This document shows positions 51,786-59,499 of a stretch of DNA of 64,000 nucleotides, in pieces. The stretch comes from Moheibacter sediminis (GTDB lineage: Bacteria; Bacteroidota; Bacteroidia; Flavobacteriales; Weeksellaceae). Position 1 is the first letter of the stretch. Every line of letters begins with the position of its first letter. The position numbers were made by a program, and so were the translations under genes. The stretch spans positions 1 to 64,000 of the forward strand of contig NZ_FWXS01000001.1 of the NCBI RefSeq assembly GCF_900176425.1. The letters run 5' to 3'. The notes under the pieces are model-generated. The model saw only the letters and a program-made list of their open reading frames with translations, did no database searches and was not told the origin of the DNA.

Positions 51786-52361
51786 TTACCAATAATTCTG
51801 ATTGTGAATTACTTGAGTTACAACAGGGTCATAAATATTGACAAAGCTTTTGGTAAACCGCACTTTTTGGTTAGCACTGTATTTGATTTCGGAGTCCTAA
51901 ATCCCAAAGATAAACTTTTCGTACCTTTTTAAGCTCATTATCCTGATTTTTACTGAAAGTATTTAATCGGAAAACAATAAAGTTTTTTTCGAGAATATCA
52001 ACATATTTTTCTACCGTAAGACGGTTGATTCCTAAATCATTACCTAAAGAAGAATAATTTATTTCACTTCCTATAAGGAATGCGAGCATTTGAACCAGCC
52101 GTTGTAATGTGGATGATTTTTTAATTCCTTCAAGATTAAAACTGTCTTTGTATAAAAATCCTTCTGCCAAATCCTTTAGGATTTTCTCTTCTCCAATAGA
52201 AGTGAAATGTCTGGTTCATCTCCGTTTAACCAAAGAAATTCCTGTCCACTTACGATTTCTTTTATCAATGAAAATTTTCCAACCTGTCTGGCTCCAAACA
52301 AAATAATAGCTTTCCCTCTGAATAAAACTTCTTGGATGTTTTGGTATTCAATTCTTTTATA
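51786..52361 (-). pseudogene. Decayed AAA ATPase with DUF4143 domain
   Basis: Three pieces of one AAA_14/DUF4143 ATPase remain. The 5' part (52361-52194) encodes I-I-L-F-G-A-R-Q-V-G-K-F-S-L-I-K, a P-loop whose usual T-T after the lysine is F-S, and ends in a stop. The middle piece (52170-51871) encodes the winged-helix segment and the start of DUF4143 (Y-L-W-D-L-G-L-R-N), then stops. In another frame 51897-51786 encodes the usual C-terminal end (K-S-F-V-N-I-Y-D-P ... H-N-Q-N-Y-W). There is no ATG for the first piece, Walker B is missing, and the reading frame shifts at the deletion junction. These ATPases occur as chromosomal strays near toxin or defence loci; this copy is dead. Confidence 0.8.
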
Positions 52362-52422
52362 TTATTGAAAATATCAAAAAAGTATAATTTTATATGATTA
52401 TAATATCATATTGTTATGTTTT

Positions 52423-53649
52423 TTAACCAATATTTTTCCCATTTTTCCAAACACTATTTGGTTTCATTTGTCCCTGATAATAAATAATATCTCTAAAATC
52501 ATTGGTCGGAAACGAAACAAAATCGGCTTTTTTACCCGTCTCCAAAATTCCTCTGTCAGACAAGTTCAATGCTTTTGCCGCGCGAAACGTAATTCCAGAA
52601 AGGATTTCTGCCATTGATAATTTTTCAAAAGTGGCTAAAATAGAAGCTTGTGTAACCAAATCACCCATCGGTGCTGAACCTGGATTCCAATCCGAAGCAA
52701 TTGACAAACAAACTCCGGCATCCAAAAGTTTTCTCGCAGGTGTGTATTGCATTCCTAATCCTATGGATGCACCTGGCAAAGCTGTTGCAACGACATCAGA
52801 TTTCGCTAAAAATTTGATTTCTTCTTCTCCTGAAAATTCCAAATGGTCAGCGCTCAATGCGCCAAATTCAACTGATAATAAACTTCCGCCCGGCGTGAAT
52901 TGATCAGCATGAATCGTAATTTCAAAACCTTGTTCTTTGGCCTTTTGTAAATAAATTCGGCTTTCTTCCACCGAGAAAGCAGATTTTTCCGTAAAAATAT
53001 CGACTCGCTTAGCGAGATTTTTTTCTTTTAAAACCGGGAAAATTTCATTGACCAATAATTCTAAATATTCGGAATTTGTTCCTTCAAAATCCCGTGGTTT
53101 CATGTGTGCACCCAAAAATGTTGAAATGATGTCGGCTTTCGATATAGATTTGACTTCATTGATGGCCTCCAACATTTTGATTTCATCTTCGATGCTGAGT
53201 CCGTAACCACTTTTGATTTCGGTCGTTGTAATTCCCTTTTGGAGTGAAATATTCGCTTTTTCTAAAGTAGATTTTACTAAATTTTCCTTGGATTCTTTTC
53301 TTGTATTGGTCACTGTACTCCAGATTCCGCCACCGCTTTCAGCAATTTCCAGATAGGTTTTTCCATTTAATCGCATCGCAAAATCTTTCGAACGATTTCC
53401 TCCAAAACAAATGTGTGTATGACTGTCGACAAACCCAGGAAGCAGAACATTATTTCCTTCAATTAATTCAATATCAGCATTTTGAAATTCATTTTTTAAT
53501 GAATTAAAATCGCCTGCTTTTTTGATTATTTTATTTTCAATGAGAACTCCTCCGTTTTCGATTATTTGCAATTGTTCGTCTTTGACAGCGCCTTTCAAAG
53601 GAATTCCTGCAAGTGTGATGATTTGTGAAAATGGACCGATTAATTTCAT
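52423..53649 (-). CDS. hutI: Imidazolonepropionase
   Basis: A 408-residue amidohydrolase-fold enzyme, third step of histidine breakdown (imidazolone-5-propanoate to formiminoglutamate). The first metal ligands are in D-S-H-T-H, followed by the G-G-G-I-W-S-T-V substrate loop. Further ligands and acids are seen in A-H-M-K-P-R, H-A-D-Q-F-x-P-G-G and A-S-D-W-N-P-G. Length is normal. No other hut gene is in the window, so the pathway is dispersed or partial. Confidence 0.93.
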   Translation of the reverse strand: MKLIGPFSQIITLAGIPLKGAVKDEQLQIIENGGVLIENKIIKKAGDFNSLKNEFQNADIELIEGNNVLLPGFVDSHTHICFGGNRSKDFAMRLNGKTYLEIAESGGGIWSTVTNTRKESKENLVKSTLEKANISLQKGITTTEIKSGYGLSIEDEIKMLEAINEVKSISKADIISTFLGAHMKPRDFEGTNSEYLELLVNEIFPVLKEKNLAKRVDIFTEKSAFSVEESRIYLQKAKEQGFEITIHADQFTPGGSLLSVEFGALSADHLEFSGEEEIKFLAKSDVVATALPGASIGLGMQYTPARKLLDAGVCLSIASDWNPGSAPMGDLVTQASILATFEKLSMAEILSGITFRAAKALNLSDRGILETGKKADFVSFPTNDFRDIIYYQGQMKPNSVWKNGKNIG

Positions 53650-53704
53650 TTAAAAATGTTTAAAGTTTTGCGTTCAAGGTTTAAAGTTAAGACTTTTCAT
53701 AAAA

Positions 53705-53731
53705 ACAAAAAGTCCCGAAACATTTCGGGAC
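53705..53731 (-). terminator. Intrinsic terminator after the YceI lipoprotein gene
   Basis: On the minus strand, GTCCCGAAA and TTTCGGGAC (53712-53731) form a 9-bp stem with a 2-nt loop, followed by TTTTTG. Confidence 0.85.
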
Positions 53732-53756
53732 CTGGGCTCAAATTGTAAAACAATTA

Positions 53757-54419
53757 TTATTTTTTGTCAGCTGTAACATCTAATTGCAACAAAACATCGT
53801 CCTTGATGATTGATCCGCCACCACCTTTGAAAGTGATTCCGAAATCTTGACGGTTGATTTTGAATTCTTCAGATTTGATCGTTACTTTTCCAGCTTCTTC
53901 TTTTACGTTCGCTTTGAAAGTCACGTTTTTAGGAACTCCTCTGAAATCCAAGTTTCCTGAAATTTCAGTGTTGTAATCACCTGTATCTAATTTAGTTACT
54001 TTCGTGATTTCAAATTTAGCTTCCGGGAATTTTTCAACATCCAAGAAATCACCAGATTTCAAGTGTCCGTCCAATTTTGCTTTTTCATCAGGTAAATCAT
54101 TTTTGTCAGCGCTTTCAAACGTAGTCTGGTCAGCAACAAAGCTTCCTGATTCCAACACACCGTCTTTTACAGTTACAGTTCCTGATTTCAATTTTACAGA
54201 ACCATAGTGTCCTTCTTCAGGCTTAGAAGTATCTTCATAGATTTTTCCACCTTTCCAGCTAGTTGAACTTACCGCTGTATTTACAACATATTCTGTTGCA
54301 GTTTCAGATGCAGTTGAAGTTTCCTGAGCGTCTGTAGCTTCTACAGCGTCTTTTCCTCCGCCACATGAAGCAAGAAATGTCATCCCGATAACAGATAAAG
54401 TTAAAAGTACTTTTTTCAT
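53757..54419 (-). CDS. YceI-family lipoprotein
   Basis: A 220-residue lipoprotein (lipidation at C19 in L-A-S-C-G). After a T/E/A-rich linker (about 25-45), residues 45-220 form the YceI lipocalin-like barrel that binds isoprenoid-type lipids such as polyprenols in characterised relatives. The I-S-G-N-L-D-F-R-G-V-P-K-N-V-T-F and I-N-R-Q-D-F-G-I-T-F segments are typical. It is divergent from the ABC ATPase gene, each with its own TAnnTTTG element. Confidence 0.92.
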   Translation of the reverse strand: MKKVLLTLSVIGMTFLASCGGGKDAVEATDAQETSTASETATEYVVNTAVSSTSWKGGKIYEDTSKPEEGHYGSVKLKSGTVTVKDGVLESGSFVADQTTFESADKNDLPDEKAKLDGHLKSGDFLDVEKFPEAKFEITKVTKLDTGDYNTEISGNLDFRGVPKNVTFKANVKEEAGKVTIKSEEFKINRQDFGITFKGGGGSIIKDDVLLQLDVTADKK

Positions 54420-54436
54420 TTTTTGTAAATTTTAGG

Positions 54437-54444
54437 CAAACTTA
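54437..54444 (-). promoter_or_regulatory. -7 promoter element (TAAGTTTG) for the YceI gene
   Basis: Exact TAnnTTTG match on the minus strand, 17 nt before the ATG. Confidence 0.6.
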
Positions 54445-54512
54445 GCTCAAAAACCCTGCCTAAATTGTTGATGTATGGTAAGGAATTGGCAATCTAGGCG
54501 AAAAATGTTTAG

Positions 54513-54520
54513 TATTTTTG
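54513..54520 (+). promoter_or_regulatory. -7 promoter element (TATTTTTG) for the orphan ABC ATPase
   Basis: Exact TAnnTTTG match 16 nt before the ATG at 54537. Confidence 0.6.
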
Positions 54521-54536
54521 CAACATAAGCGAAACA

Positions 54537-55505
54537 ATGTTAGAAATCCGGCAATTAGGTTTTAGTTTTCATGAAAATCAATCGATTTTAGAGGACATCA
54601 ATTTTGAGGTTAAAACTGGTGAAATTTTATCAATTTTGGGTGAAAGCGGAAGCGGAAAATCTACCTTGCTTAAATTGATTTACGGTTTGGAAGATACTGT
54701 TTCGGGAGAAATTTTCTACGAAAGTGATAAAGTTACCGGACCAAAATTTAATTTGGTTCCAGGAAATTCTAAAATGAAATTTGTTCCGCAAGAATTTGAT
54801 TTGTTAGATTCCATAAATGTCTCTGAAAATGTAGGCAAATACCTGAGTAACTTTGATCTACCTTTAAAATCGGAAAATACAAAGAAAGCGTTGAAAGTTG
54901 TCAAAATGGATAGTTTTGCAAATCATTTTCCTTCGCAATTAAGTGGTGGACAACGACAAAGGGTTTCAATTGCGAGGGCGATTGCCACGAATCCTAAAAT
55001 GCTTTTGCTCGATGAACCTTACAGCCATTTGGATCAGCCTTTGAAATTTGAAATCCGCAAAAATATTTGGAATTGGGCAAAAGAAACGAATTGTACGGTG
55101 ATTTTGACGACGCATGATGTCAATGATGCTTTGGGATTTTCAGATAAAATAATAATTCTGAAAAATGGAAAAATCATTCAAAATGATTCTCCGGAAAATT
55201 TGAGAAATAATCCTGAAAATGAATATGTTGCGAGTTTGTTAGGTGAATATTCTATTTTGAATGCTGACGAAATGTGGAATTTATTTCAAATTAAAATTTC
55301 AGAAACCCAAAAAGCAATTATTTATCCGGAAGAAATTTCAGAAGACGAATCAGGACAAGAATTTGAAATTTCAGATGTGAGATTTCGTGGCAGAGATTAT
55401 TTAATTGAAACGATTCATAAAAATTCAAAACTTAAATTTTATTCAATATTAATTACTGAAAATCAATTTGTTAAATTAAAAATTAAAAATTTCAGATTGA
55501 TATGA
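54537..55505 (+). CDS. Orphan ABC transporter ATP-binding protein with TOBE-like tail
   Basis: A 322-residue ABC ATPase. Walker A is G-E-S-G-S-G-K-S at 35-42, the signature is L-S-G-G-Q-R-Q-R, Walker B is M-L-L-L-D-E-P, followed by Y-S-H-L-D and the switch T-T-H-D. About 90 residues after the ATPase core form a small beta-rich tail, like the TOBE-type regulatory domain of PotA/FbpC importers. No permease or binding protein lies nearby, so its transporter is elsewhere or it serves a non-transport role. It is convergent with trmN6. Confidence 0.87.
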   Translation: MLEIRQLGFSFHENQSILEDINFEVKTGEILSILGESGSGKSTLLKLIYGLEDTVSGEIFYESDKVTGPKFNLVPGNSKMKFVPQEFDLLDSINVSENVGKYLSNFDLPLKSENTKKALKVVKMDSFANHFPSQLSGGQRQRVSIARAIATNPKMLLLDEPYSHLDQPLKFEIRKNIWNWAKETNCTVILTTHDVNDALGFSDKIIILKNGKIIQNDSPENLRNNPENEYVASLLGEYSILNADEMWNLFQIKISETQKAIIYPEEISEDESGQEFEISDVRFRGRDYLIETIHKNSKLKFYSILITENQFVKLKIKNFRLI

Positions 55506-55506
55506 A

Positions 55507-56211
55507 TTACATTTTCAAATAAAAATCTTTCGTCAGTGAAATGTAATCTGCTGTGTAAATATTTCTTGAAATTTCGATGATTAATTCATCCATTTCTATT
55601 TCTAATTGTTTTCTGGAAAATAGCATCAAACTGCGTTTGAAATCTGCATTTTCATTTCCTTTAACCCGCGTAATTTTTTCCGGAAATAAATTTAATTTTA
55701 TTGATAGTTTGACGAAATGATTTTCTGATTCAAAAGGAATTACCACCGCAAATTTTCCATTTGAACTTAATAATTTTTCAGCATGAGAAATCAAATCTTC
55801 AAAACTTAAATCTGATTGTTGTCTAGCGGTATTTCTGGCAGAATTTTCTTTGTGTGTGAATTCAAAAAATGGCGGATTACTGACAATCAAATCAAATTTT
55901 TCTTCAGAATTAAATTCTTGCAAAGAAGAATGGATTACTGAGCATCTTTCTTTGAAAACACTTTCAGAAATGTTGAACCAAGCTTCTGTGAAAGCGTTTT
56001 CATTAATTTCTATTCCTGTCAATTTAGTTTGTGGAAATCGTTGCGCCAACATCAATAATATCAGTCCAGTTCCGGTTCCGATGTCTAGGATTTTTTTTGG
56101 ATTTTTAGCATTTGCCCAAGCGCCAAGCAAAACGCCATCTGTTCCGATTTTCATGGCAGATTTTTCCTGAAGAACCGAAAATTGTTTAAACCTGAACAAA
56201 TGACGACTCAT
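55507..56211 (-). CDS. tRNA1(Val) adenine-37 N6-methyltransferase-like protein
   Basis: A 234-residue class I methyltransferase of the TrmN6/YfiC type. The SAM motif is L-D-I-G-T-G-T-G and the N6-adenine catalytic motif is N-P-P-F-F. The N-terminal F-R-F-K-Q-F-x-V ... M-K-I-G-T-D-G-V-L-L-G-A-W segment is characteristic. E. coli TrmN6 modifies A37 of tRNA-Val. Its first 26 nt overlap the end of the histidine kinase gene, so it is probably translated from the same mRNA. Confidence 0.88.
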   Translation of the reverse strand: MSRHLFRFKQFSVLQEKSAMKIGTDGVLLGAWANAKNPKKILDIGTGTGLILLMLAQRFPQTKLTGIEINENAFTEAWFNISESVFKERCSVIHSSLQEFNSEEKFDLIVSNPPFFEFTHKENSARNTARQQSDLSFEDLISHAEKLLSSNGKFAVVIPFESENHFVKLSIKLNLFPEKITRVKGNENADFKRSLMLFSRKQLEIEMDELIIEISRNIYTADYISLTKDFYLKM

Positions 56212-57646
56212 TCAAATAAGGAAGTTTGATTGTAAATTCAGTTCCGCGGTTTTCTTCGCTGTGGTAGCGGATTTCGCCATTGTAATCTTCAATGATTTTT
56301 TTAACCATTGCGAGACCCAGACCTGTTCCGCCTGTCGTTGTTGTGAATTTAGGCTCGTAAATTTTTTCACCCAATTGTGGCGGAATTCCAATCCCATTAT
56401 CAGAAATGCGGATGATGACCCAATCTTTTACTTTTTGGAGCATGACCGTTACTTCGGGTTTTCTATCGTTTGGAATCGCCTGAATTGCATTTTTGGTTAA
56501 ATTGGTAACAATTCGGATGAGGTAAATTTTATCAAAATAAAGCGGAAGTTCATCAACCAAAGGTTTGAAAGTGATGATATTTTCAGGGAAAATTTCAAGA
56601 GAAGTCCGGATGGTATCGACAACTTCAATCTTTTCATCTTTTCGCAAAGGCATTCGCGCAAAGTCAGAAAAAGCCTCAGCGATCGCAGACATGGTGTCAA
56701 TTTGGGTGACCAAAGTATCTGATAAATCATTTAATTTTTCAACTGAATTCGAGTCGTTTGGGTCATATTTTCTTACATAATTCTGAATCATCATACGCAT
56801 CGGCGTGAGCGGGTTTTTGATTTCATGCGCAACTTGTTTTGCCATTTCGCGCCATGCTTCTTCACGTTCAGTAATTGCCATCATGTTGGATTGCTGATTA
56901 AGTTTTTCCAACATTTCATTGTAAGCATCCACTAAACCTTTTAATTCATCATTGTGTTTGTAAATAATTGGTTTGTTGTGAATTACAACGTCCGTTTGTT
57001 TAATTTTGGAGGAAATTACTTTTATTTTTCTGGTAATTTGATTTGCCATCAGCCATGATAAGAATCCGCCTGCAATTAAAATAAAAAGCATAATCCACCC
57101 AAAGCGTTGTAATAAAACATTCATATCTTCTTCAAACAGATGATTGTCAGCTTTGTAAGGAAGGTTAATAATGGCGACAGGTTCGTTTTTGAAATTATTA
57201 ATGTATTGATAGGTAGTTAAGTAAGTTTTCCCTTTTGCTAATTCAATAGGGATTTCAAGATATTCTAAATTTCTAGAAAGACTGTCTAAAACTTTTTGAG
57301 GCAAAACGCGTGAAGGAATTGTTCCAGGCTCTGTTGTTAACATCAAATTTCCTCGTGTGTCAAAAACATTGATGTCTATTTTGTGAATGTCAGAAATTCC
57401 TAAAATTACATTTTCAAAAACATCATAAACATTTTGATCTGTTGCTAAATCAGGATAACGATCTAATTCATAGTCAATTGCAGCGATAACTTCTTTTTCT
57501 TTACTTTTGAGAAGATCTTCTGCATATTTATGATTTTGTTGTCGGAAATTATAAATTGTAATTATCAAAATGGAAACGGACGTCAATAGAATTACTAAAA
57601 ACATCGCGGCAAAAATCCTTTGTGATAGTTTTAATCTCCTGAACAT
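56186..57646 (-). CDS. Sensor histidine kinase (HAMP, NtrY-like), orphan
   Basis: A 486-residue membrane kinase. A transmembrane helix at about 10-32 precedes an extracytoplasmic sensor region, then a second transmembrane helix (about 175-200). A HAMP-like segment follows, then a HisKA domain with the phospho-acceptor H274 in A-H-E-I-K-N-P-L-T-P-M. The HATPase domain has G-T-G-L-G-L-A-M-V-K-K. No response regulator is adjacent. Downstream it overlaps trmN6; upstream the riboflavin synthase stop is only 3 nt from its ATG. Confidence 0.9.
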   Translation of the reverse strand: MFRRLKLSQRIFAAMFLVILLTSVSILIITIYNFRQQNHKYAEDLLKSKEKEVIAAIDYELDRYPDLATDQNVYDVFENVILGISDIHKIDINVFDTRGNLMLTTEPGTIPSRVLPQKVLDSLSRNLEYLEIPIELAKGKTYLTTYQYINNFKNEPVAIINLPYKADNHLFEEDMNVLLQRFGWIMLFILIAGGFLSWLMANQITRKIKVISSKIKQTDVVIHNKPIIYKHNDELKGLVDAYNEMLEKLNQQSNMMAITEREEAWREMAKQVAHEIKNPLTPMRMMIQNYVRKYDPNDSNSVEKLNDLSDTLVTQIDTMSAIAEAFSDFARMPLRKDEKIEVVDTIRTSLEIFPENIITFKPLVDELPLYFDKIYLIRIVTNLTKNAIQAIPNDRKPEVTVMLQKVKDWVIIRISDNGIGIPPQLGEKIYEPKFTTTTGGTGLGLAMVKKIIEDYNGEIRYHSEENRGTEFTIKLPYLNESSFVQV

Positions 57647-57649
57647 TAG

Positions 57650-58237
57650 TTATTTATTCATAAGTCTTTTAATATATTTTCCGAGTATGTCAAACTCTAA
57701 ATTCACAATATTTCCGGATTTCAGGTTTTTCAAATTGGTATGCTCCCAAGTGTAAGGAATTATAGCAACCGAAAACTCACCGACCGAAGAGTCTACAACC
57801 GTAAGGCTGATACCATTCATACAAATTGAACCTTTTGGAACTGTCACATTTCCGGAATTATTTTCGTCGTAATTTATTGTTAATAAATAACTTCCGTCAA
57901 AATCCTCTATCGATTTCAAGACTCCTGTCTGGTCAACGTGTCCTTGCACGATGTGGCCATCGAGCCTATCGTTCAACTTCATACATCGTTCCAAATTTAC
58001 CAAATCCCCAATCTTTAAATCATTAAGACTGGTTTTGTTAAGCGTTTCATCGATGGCGGTAACTTTGTATTTGTTTCCTGAGATTTCTACAACAGTTAAG
58101 CAAACTCCGTTGTGAGCAAGGCTTTGGTCAATTTTTAATTCGTTTGTAAAATCACATTTCAACCAAAAATGTTTGTTATTTTGGTCAGATTCTATGCGTT
58201 TTACGATTCCTGTATTTTCAATAATTCCTGTGAACAT
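57650..58237 (-). CDS. ribE: Riboflavin synthase (alpha subunit)
   Basis: A 195-residue enzyme that dismutates two 6,7-dimethyl-8-ribityllumazine molecules to riboflavin. It has two similar barrels: M-F-T-G-I-I-E at the N-terminus, S-L-A-H-N-G-V-C-L-T-V in the first half and G-S-I-C-M-N-G-I-S-L-T-V in the second, plus G-H-I-V-Q-G-H-V-D. It is the first gene of a unit with the histidine kinase and trmN6. No FMN riboswitch is seen upstream, but a short palindrome is (58265-58278). Confidence 0.94.
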   Translation of the reverse strand: MFTGIIENTGIVKRIESDQNNKHFWLKCDFTNELKIDQSLAHNGVCLTVVEISGNKYKVTAIDETLNKTSLNDLKIGDLVNLERCMKLNDRLDGHIVQGHVDQTGVLKSIEDFDGSYLLTINYDENNSGNVTVPKGSICMNGISLTVVDSSVGEFSVAIIPYTWEHTNLKNLKSGNIVNLEFDILGKYIKRLMNK

Positions 58238-58264
58238 TTTGTTTGAGTATATTATAAGGATTCC

Positions 58265-58278
58265 TATCAGGTCTGATA
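58265..58278. promoter_or_regulatory. Palindrome TATCAG-GT-CTGATA upstream of riboflavin synthase
   Basis: A perfect 6+6 inverted repeat with a 2-bp centre, 28 bp before the ribE start. Size and position would suit a dimeric repressor, but no such regulator is known to me for this gene. Confidence 0.3.
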
Positions 58279-58391
58279 TATGAAAATTCAGCCCGATTAA
58301 ATTTTATTAAAACAAATATGAGTAATGGAGATTTGGATTAGGTTTAATTTCATTAAAATAAATTTAAAATTACAAATTAAATAAGTAATTA

Positions 58392-58430
58392 TAAAAAATG
58401 CCCCTTAATTTTTTTGTAAATCAAAGGGCA
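58392..58430 (-). terminator. Intrinsic terminator after the bacilliredoxin gene
   Basis: On the minus strand, TGCCCTTT and AAGGGGCA (58399-58430) form a stem with a bulge, followed by TTTTTTA. Confidence 0.65.
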
Positions 58431-58451
58431 AAAGTTTTTAAAATGGATAGA

Positions 58452-58862
58452 TTAAACGAACTCTTCGTAAGCGTCCATTAAATTTTCAGCAATTGCTTGC
58501 GCCGAATGGCCCTCGATGTGGTGCCTTTCTAACATGTGAACCAATTCACCGTCTTTGAACAACGCAACAGCAGGTGAACTTGGAGGAAATGGCAACAAAT
58601 GTTCTCTAACTCTTTTCACTGCGTCGAGGTCAAATCCTGCGAAAACCGTTGTAAGATTTGTTGGTACTTTTTCTCCTGAAAGCGACATCAATACGCCTGG
58701 GCGGGCCGCTCCTGCAGCACAACCACAAACGCTGTTTACCATTACCAATGTCGTTCCGCTTTTTTTGATGGCTTCATCAACCAATTCAGAAGTTGTCAAA
58801 TCTTCAAACCCGTTGAAAGTCAACTGCTCCTTCATCGGAATTACTATATCTGCTGGGTACAT
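58452..58862 (-). CDS. BrxA/BrxB-family bacilliredoxin
   Basis: A 136-residue thioredoxin-like protein. The C-G-C motif (C46 and C48) in S-V-C-G-C-A-A-G replaces the usual C-x-x-C and marks bacilliredoxins (YphP/YqiW), which remove bacillithiol from protein cysteines. This implies that the organism makes bacillithiol, which some Flavobacteriia do. The ATG at 58862 is chosen. A TTG start at 58889 would lie inside the promoter motif TAATTTTG and add nine residues not seen in relatives. Confidence 0.9.
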   Translation of the reverse strand: MYPADIVIPMKEQLTFNGFEDLTTSELVDEAIKKSGTTLVMVNSVCGCAAGAARPGVLMSLSGEKVPTNLTTVFAGFDLDAVKRVREHLLPFPPSSPAVALFKDGELVHMLERHHIEGHSAQAIAENLMDAYEEFV

Positions 58863-58886
58863 TTTATTTAATTTTAAATTAGTACA

Positions 58887-58894
58887 CAAAATTA
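58887..58894 (-). promoter_or_regulatory. -7 promoter element (TAATTTTG) for the bacilliredoxin gene
   Basis: Exact TAnnTTTG match on the minus strand, 24 nt before the ATG at 58862; its TTG can be misread as a start codon. Confidence 0.6.
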
Positions 58895-58924
58895 CGGGAT
58901 TCTTTCTGATTAGTTGGAAAGAAT

Positions 58925-58932
58925 TACCTTTG
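58925..58932 (+). promoter_or_regulatory. -7 promoter element (TACCTTTG) for rnpA
   Basis: Exact TAnnTTTG match 29 nt before the ATG at 58962; divergent from the bacilliredoxin promoter 30 bp away. Confidence 0.6.
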
Positions 58933-58961
58933 ATTTTATTATTGAACCATAACAGGAATTG

Positions 58962-59342
58962 ATGAAGCTGAGCTTTGGGAAAGATAAAAAATTAAAAAGC
59001 CAAAAAGCGATTGAAAAAATTTTCTATGACGGGAAAAATTTTCACCGGTTTCCTGTTCGCGCGGTTTATTTTTATGATGCTGATTTAGAGCAAGAATTCA
59101 AAATTGGCGTTTCGGTTCCCAAGAAAAAATTCAAAAAAGCGGTTGACCGAAATTTACTCAAACGCAGAATGAGAGAAGCTTTCAGATTAAATCAGGAAAA
59201 TTTAAAACTTAATGGAAAATTGAATATTATGTTCATTTATTCCGGAAAAGAAATCCTTCCTTACTCAGAAATTGAAAAATCTATGGTTGCTTTGTTCGGT
59301 TTTCTAAATTCGATTTCAGACGCGCATATCGAAAATAAATAA
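58962..59342 (+). CDS. rnpA: Ribonuclease P protein component
   Basis: A 126-residue basic protein that binds the catalytic RNA of RNase P for tRNA 5' maturation. The RNR signature is visible in K-K-F-K-K-A-V-D-R-N-L-L-K-R-R-M-R-E. The ATG at 58962 is used; a TTG one codon earlier is in frame but less likely. The usual upstream neighbour rpmH is absent, and the divergent neighbour is the bacilliredoxin gene. Its 3' 62 nt overlap, antisense, the end of a small membrane protein gene. Confidence 0.93.
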   Translation: MKLSFGKDKKLKSQKAIEKIFYDGKNFHRFPVRAVYFYDADLEQEFKIGVSVPKKKFKKAVDRNLLKRRMREAFRLNQENLKLNGKLNIMFIYSGKEILPYSEIEKSMVALFGFLNSISDAHIENK

Positions 59343-59496
59343 CACAAAGGATCAAACCACAGATTCCTGCAGCTGTTCCGATTACATAAGGTCTGTTTTC
59401 TGTACTGAAAAATCCATCAGAAAAATCAAGGTAATACAGATTGTAACCGAAAGAAAATAAGATAATTGCGAGGACTATATAGACGAAGATTTTCAT
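59281..59496 (-). CDS. Small two-helix membrane protein, function unknown
   Basis: A 71-residue protein with hydrophobic helices at about 3-20 and 40-56 and a basic C-terminal tail. No family is recognised. Support comes from position: its ATG lies 4 nt after the MarC stop on the same strand, and membrane topology is clear. The last 62 nt overlap the 3' end of rnpA on the opposite strand. It could still be spurious. Confidence 0.65.
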   Translation of the reverse strand: MKIFVYIVLAIILFSFGYNLYYLDFSDGFFSTENRPYVIGTAAGICGLILCVIYFRYARLKSNLENRTKQP

Positions 59497-59499
59497 TTT

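Noticed and set aside
51786-52361. Insertion sequence or transposase remnant
   Set aside because: The translated pieces match an AAA ATPase with DUF4143, not a transposase, and no terminal inverted repeats or target duplications were found.
58238-58451. Possible FMN riboswitch upstream of riboflavin synthase
   Set aside because: None of the conserved RFN helices or loops can be seen; only a small palindrome and the bacilliredoxin terminator are present.
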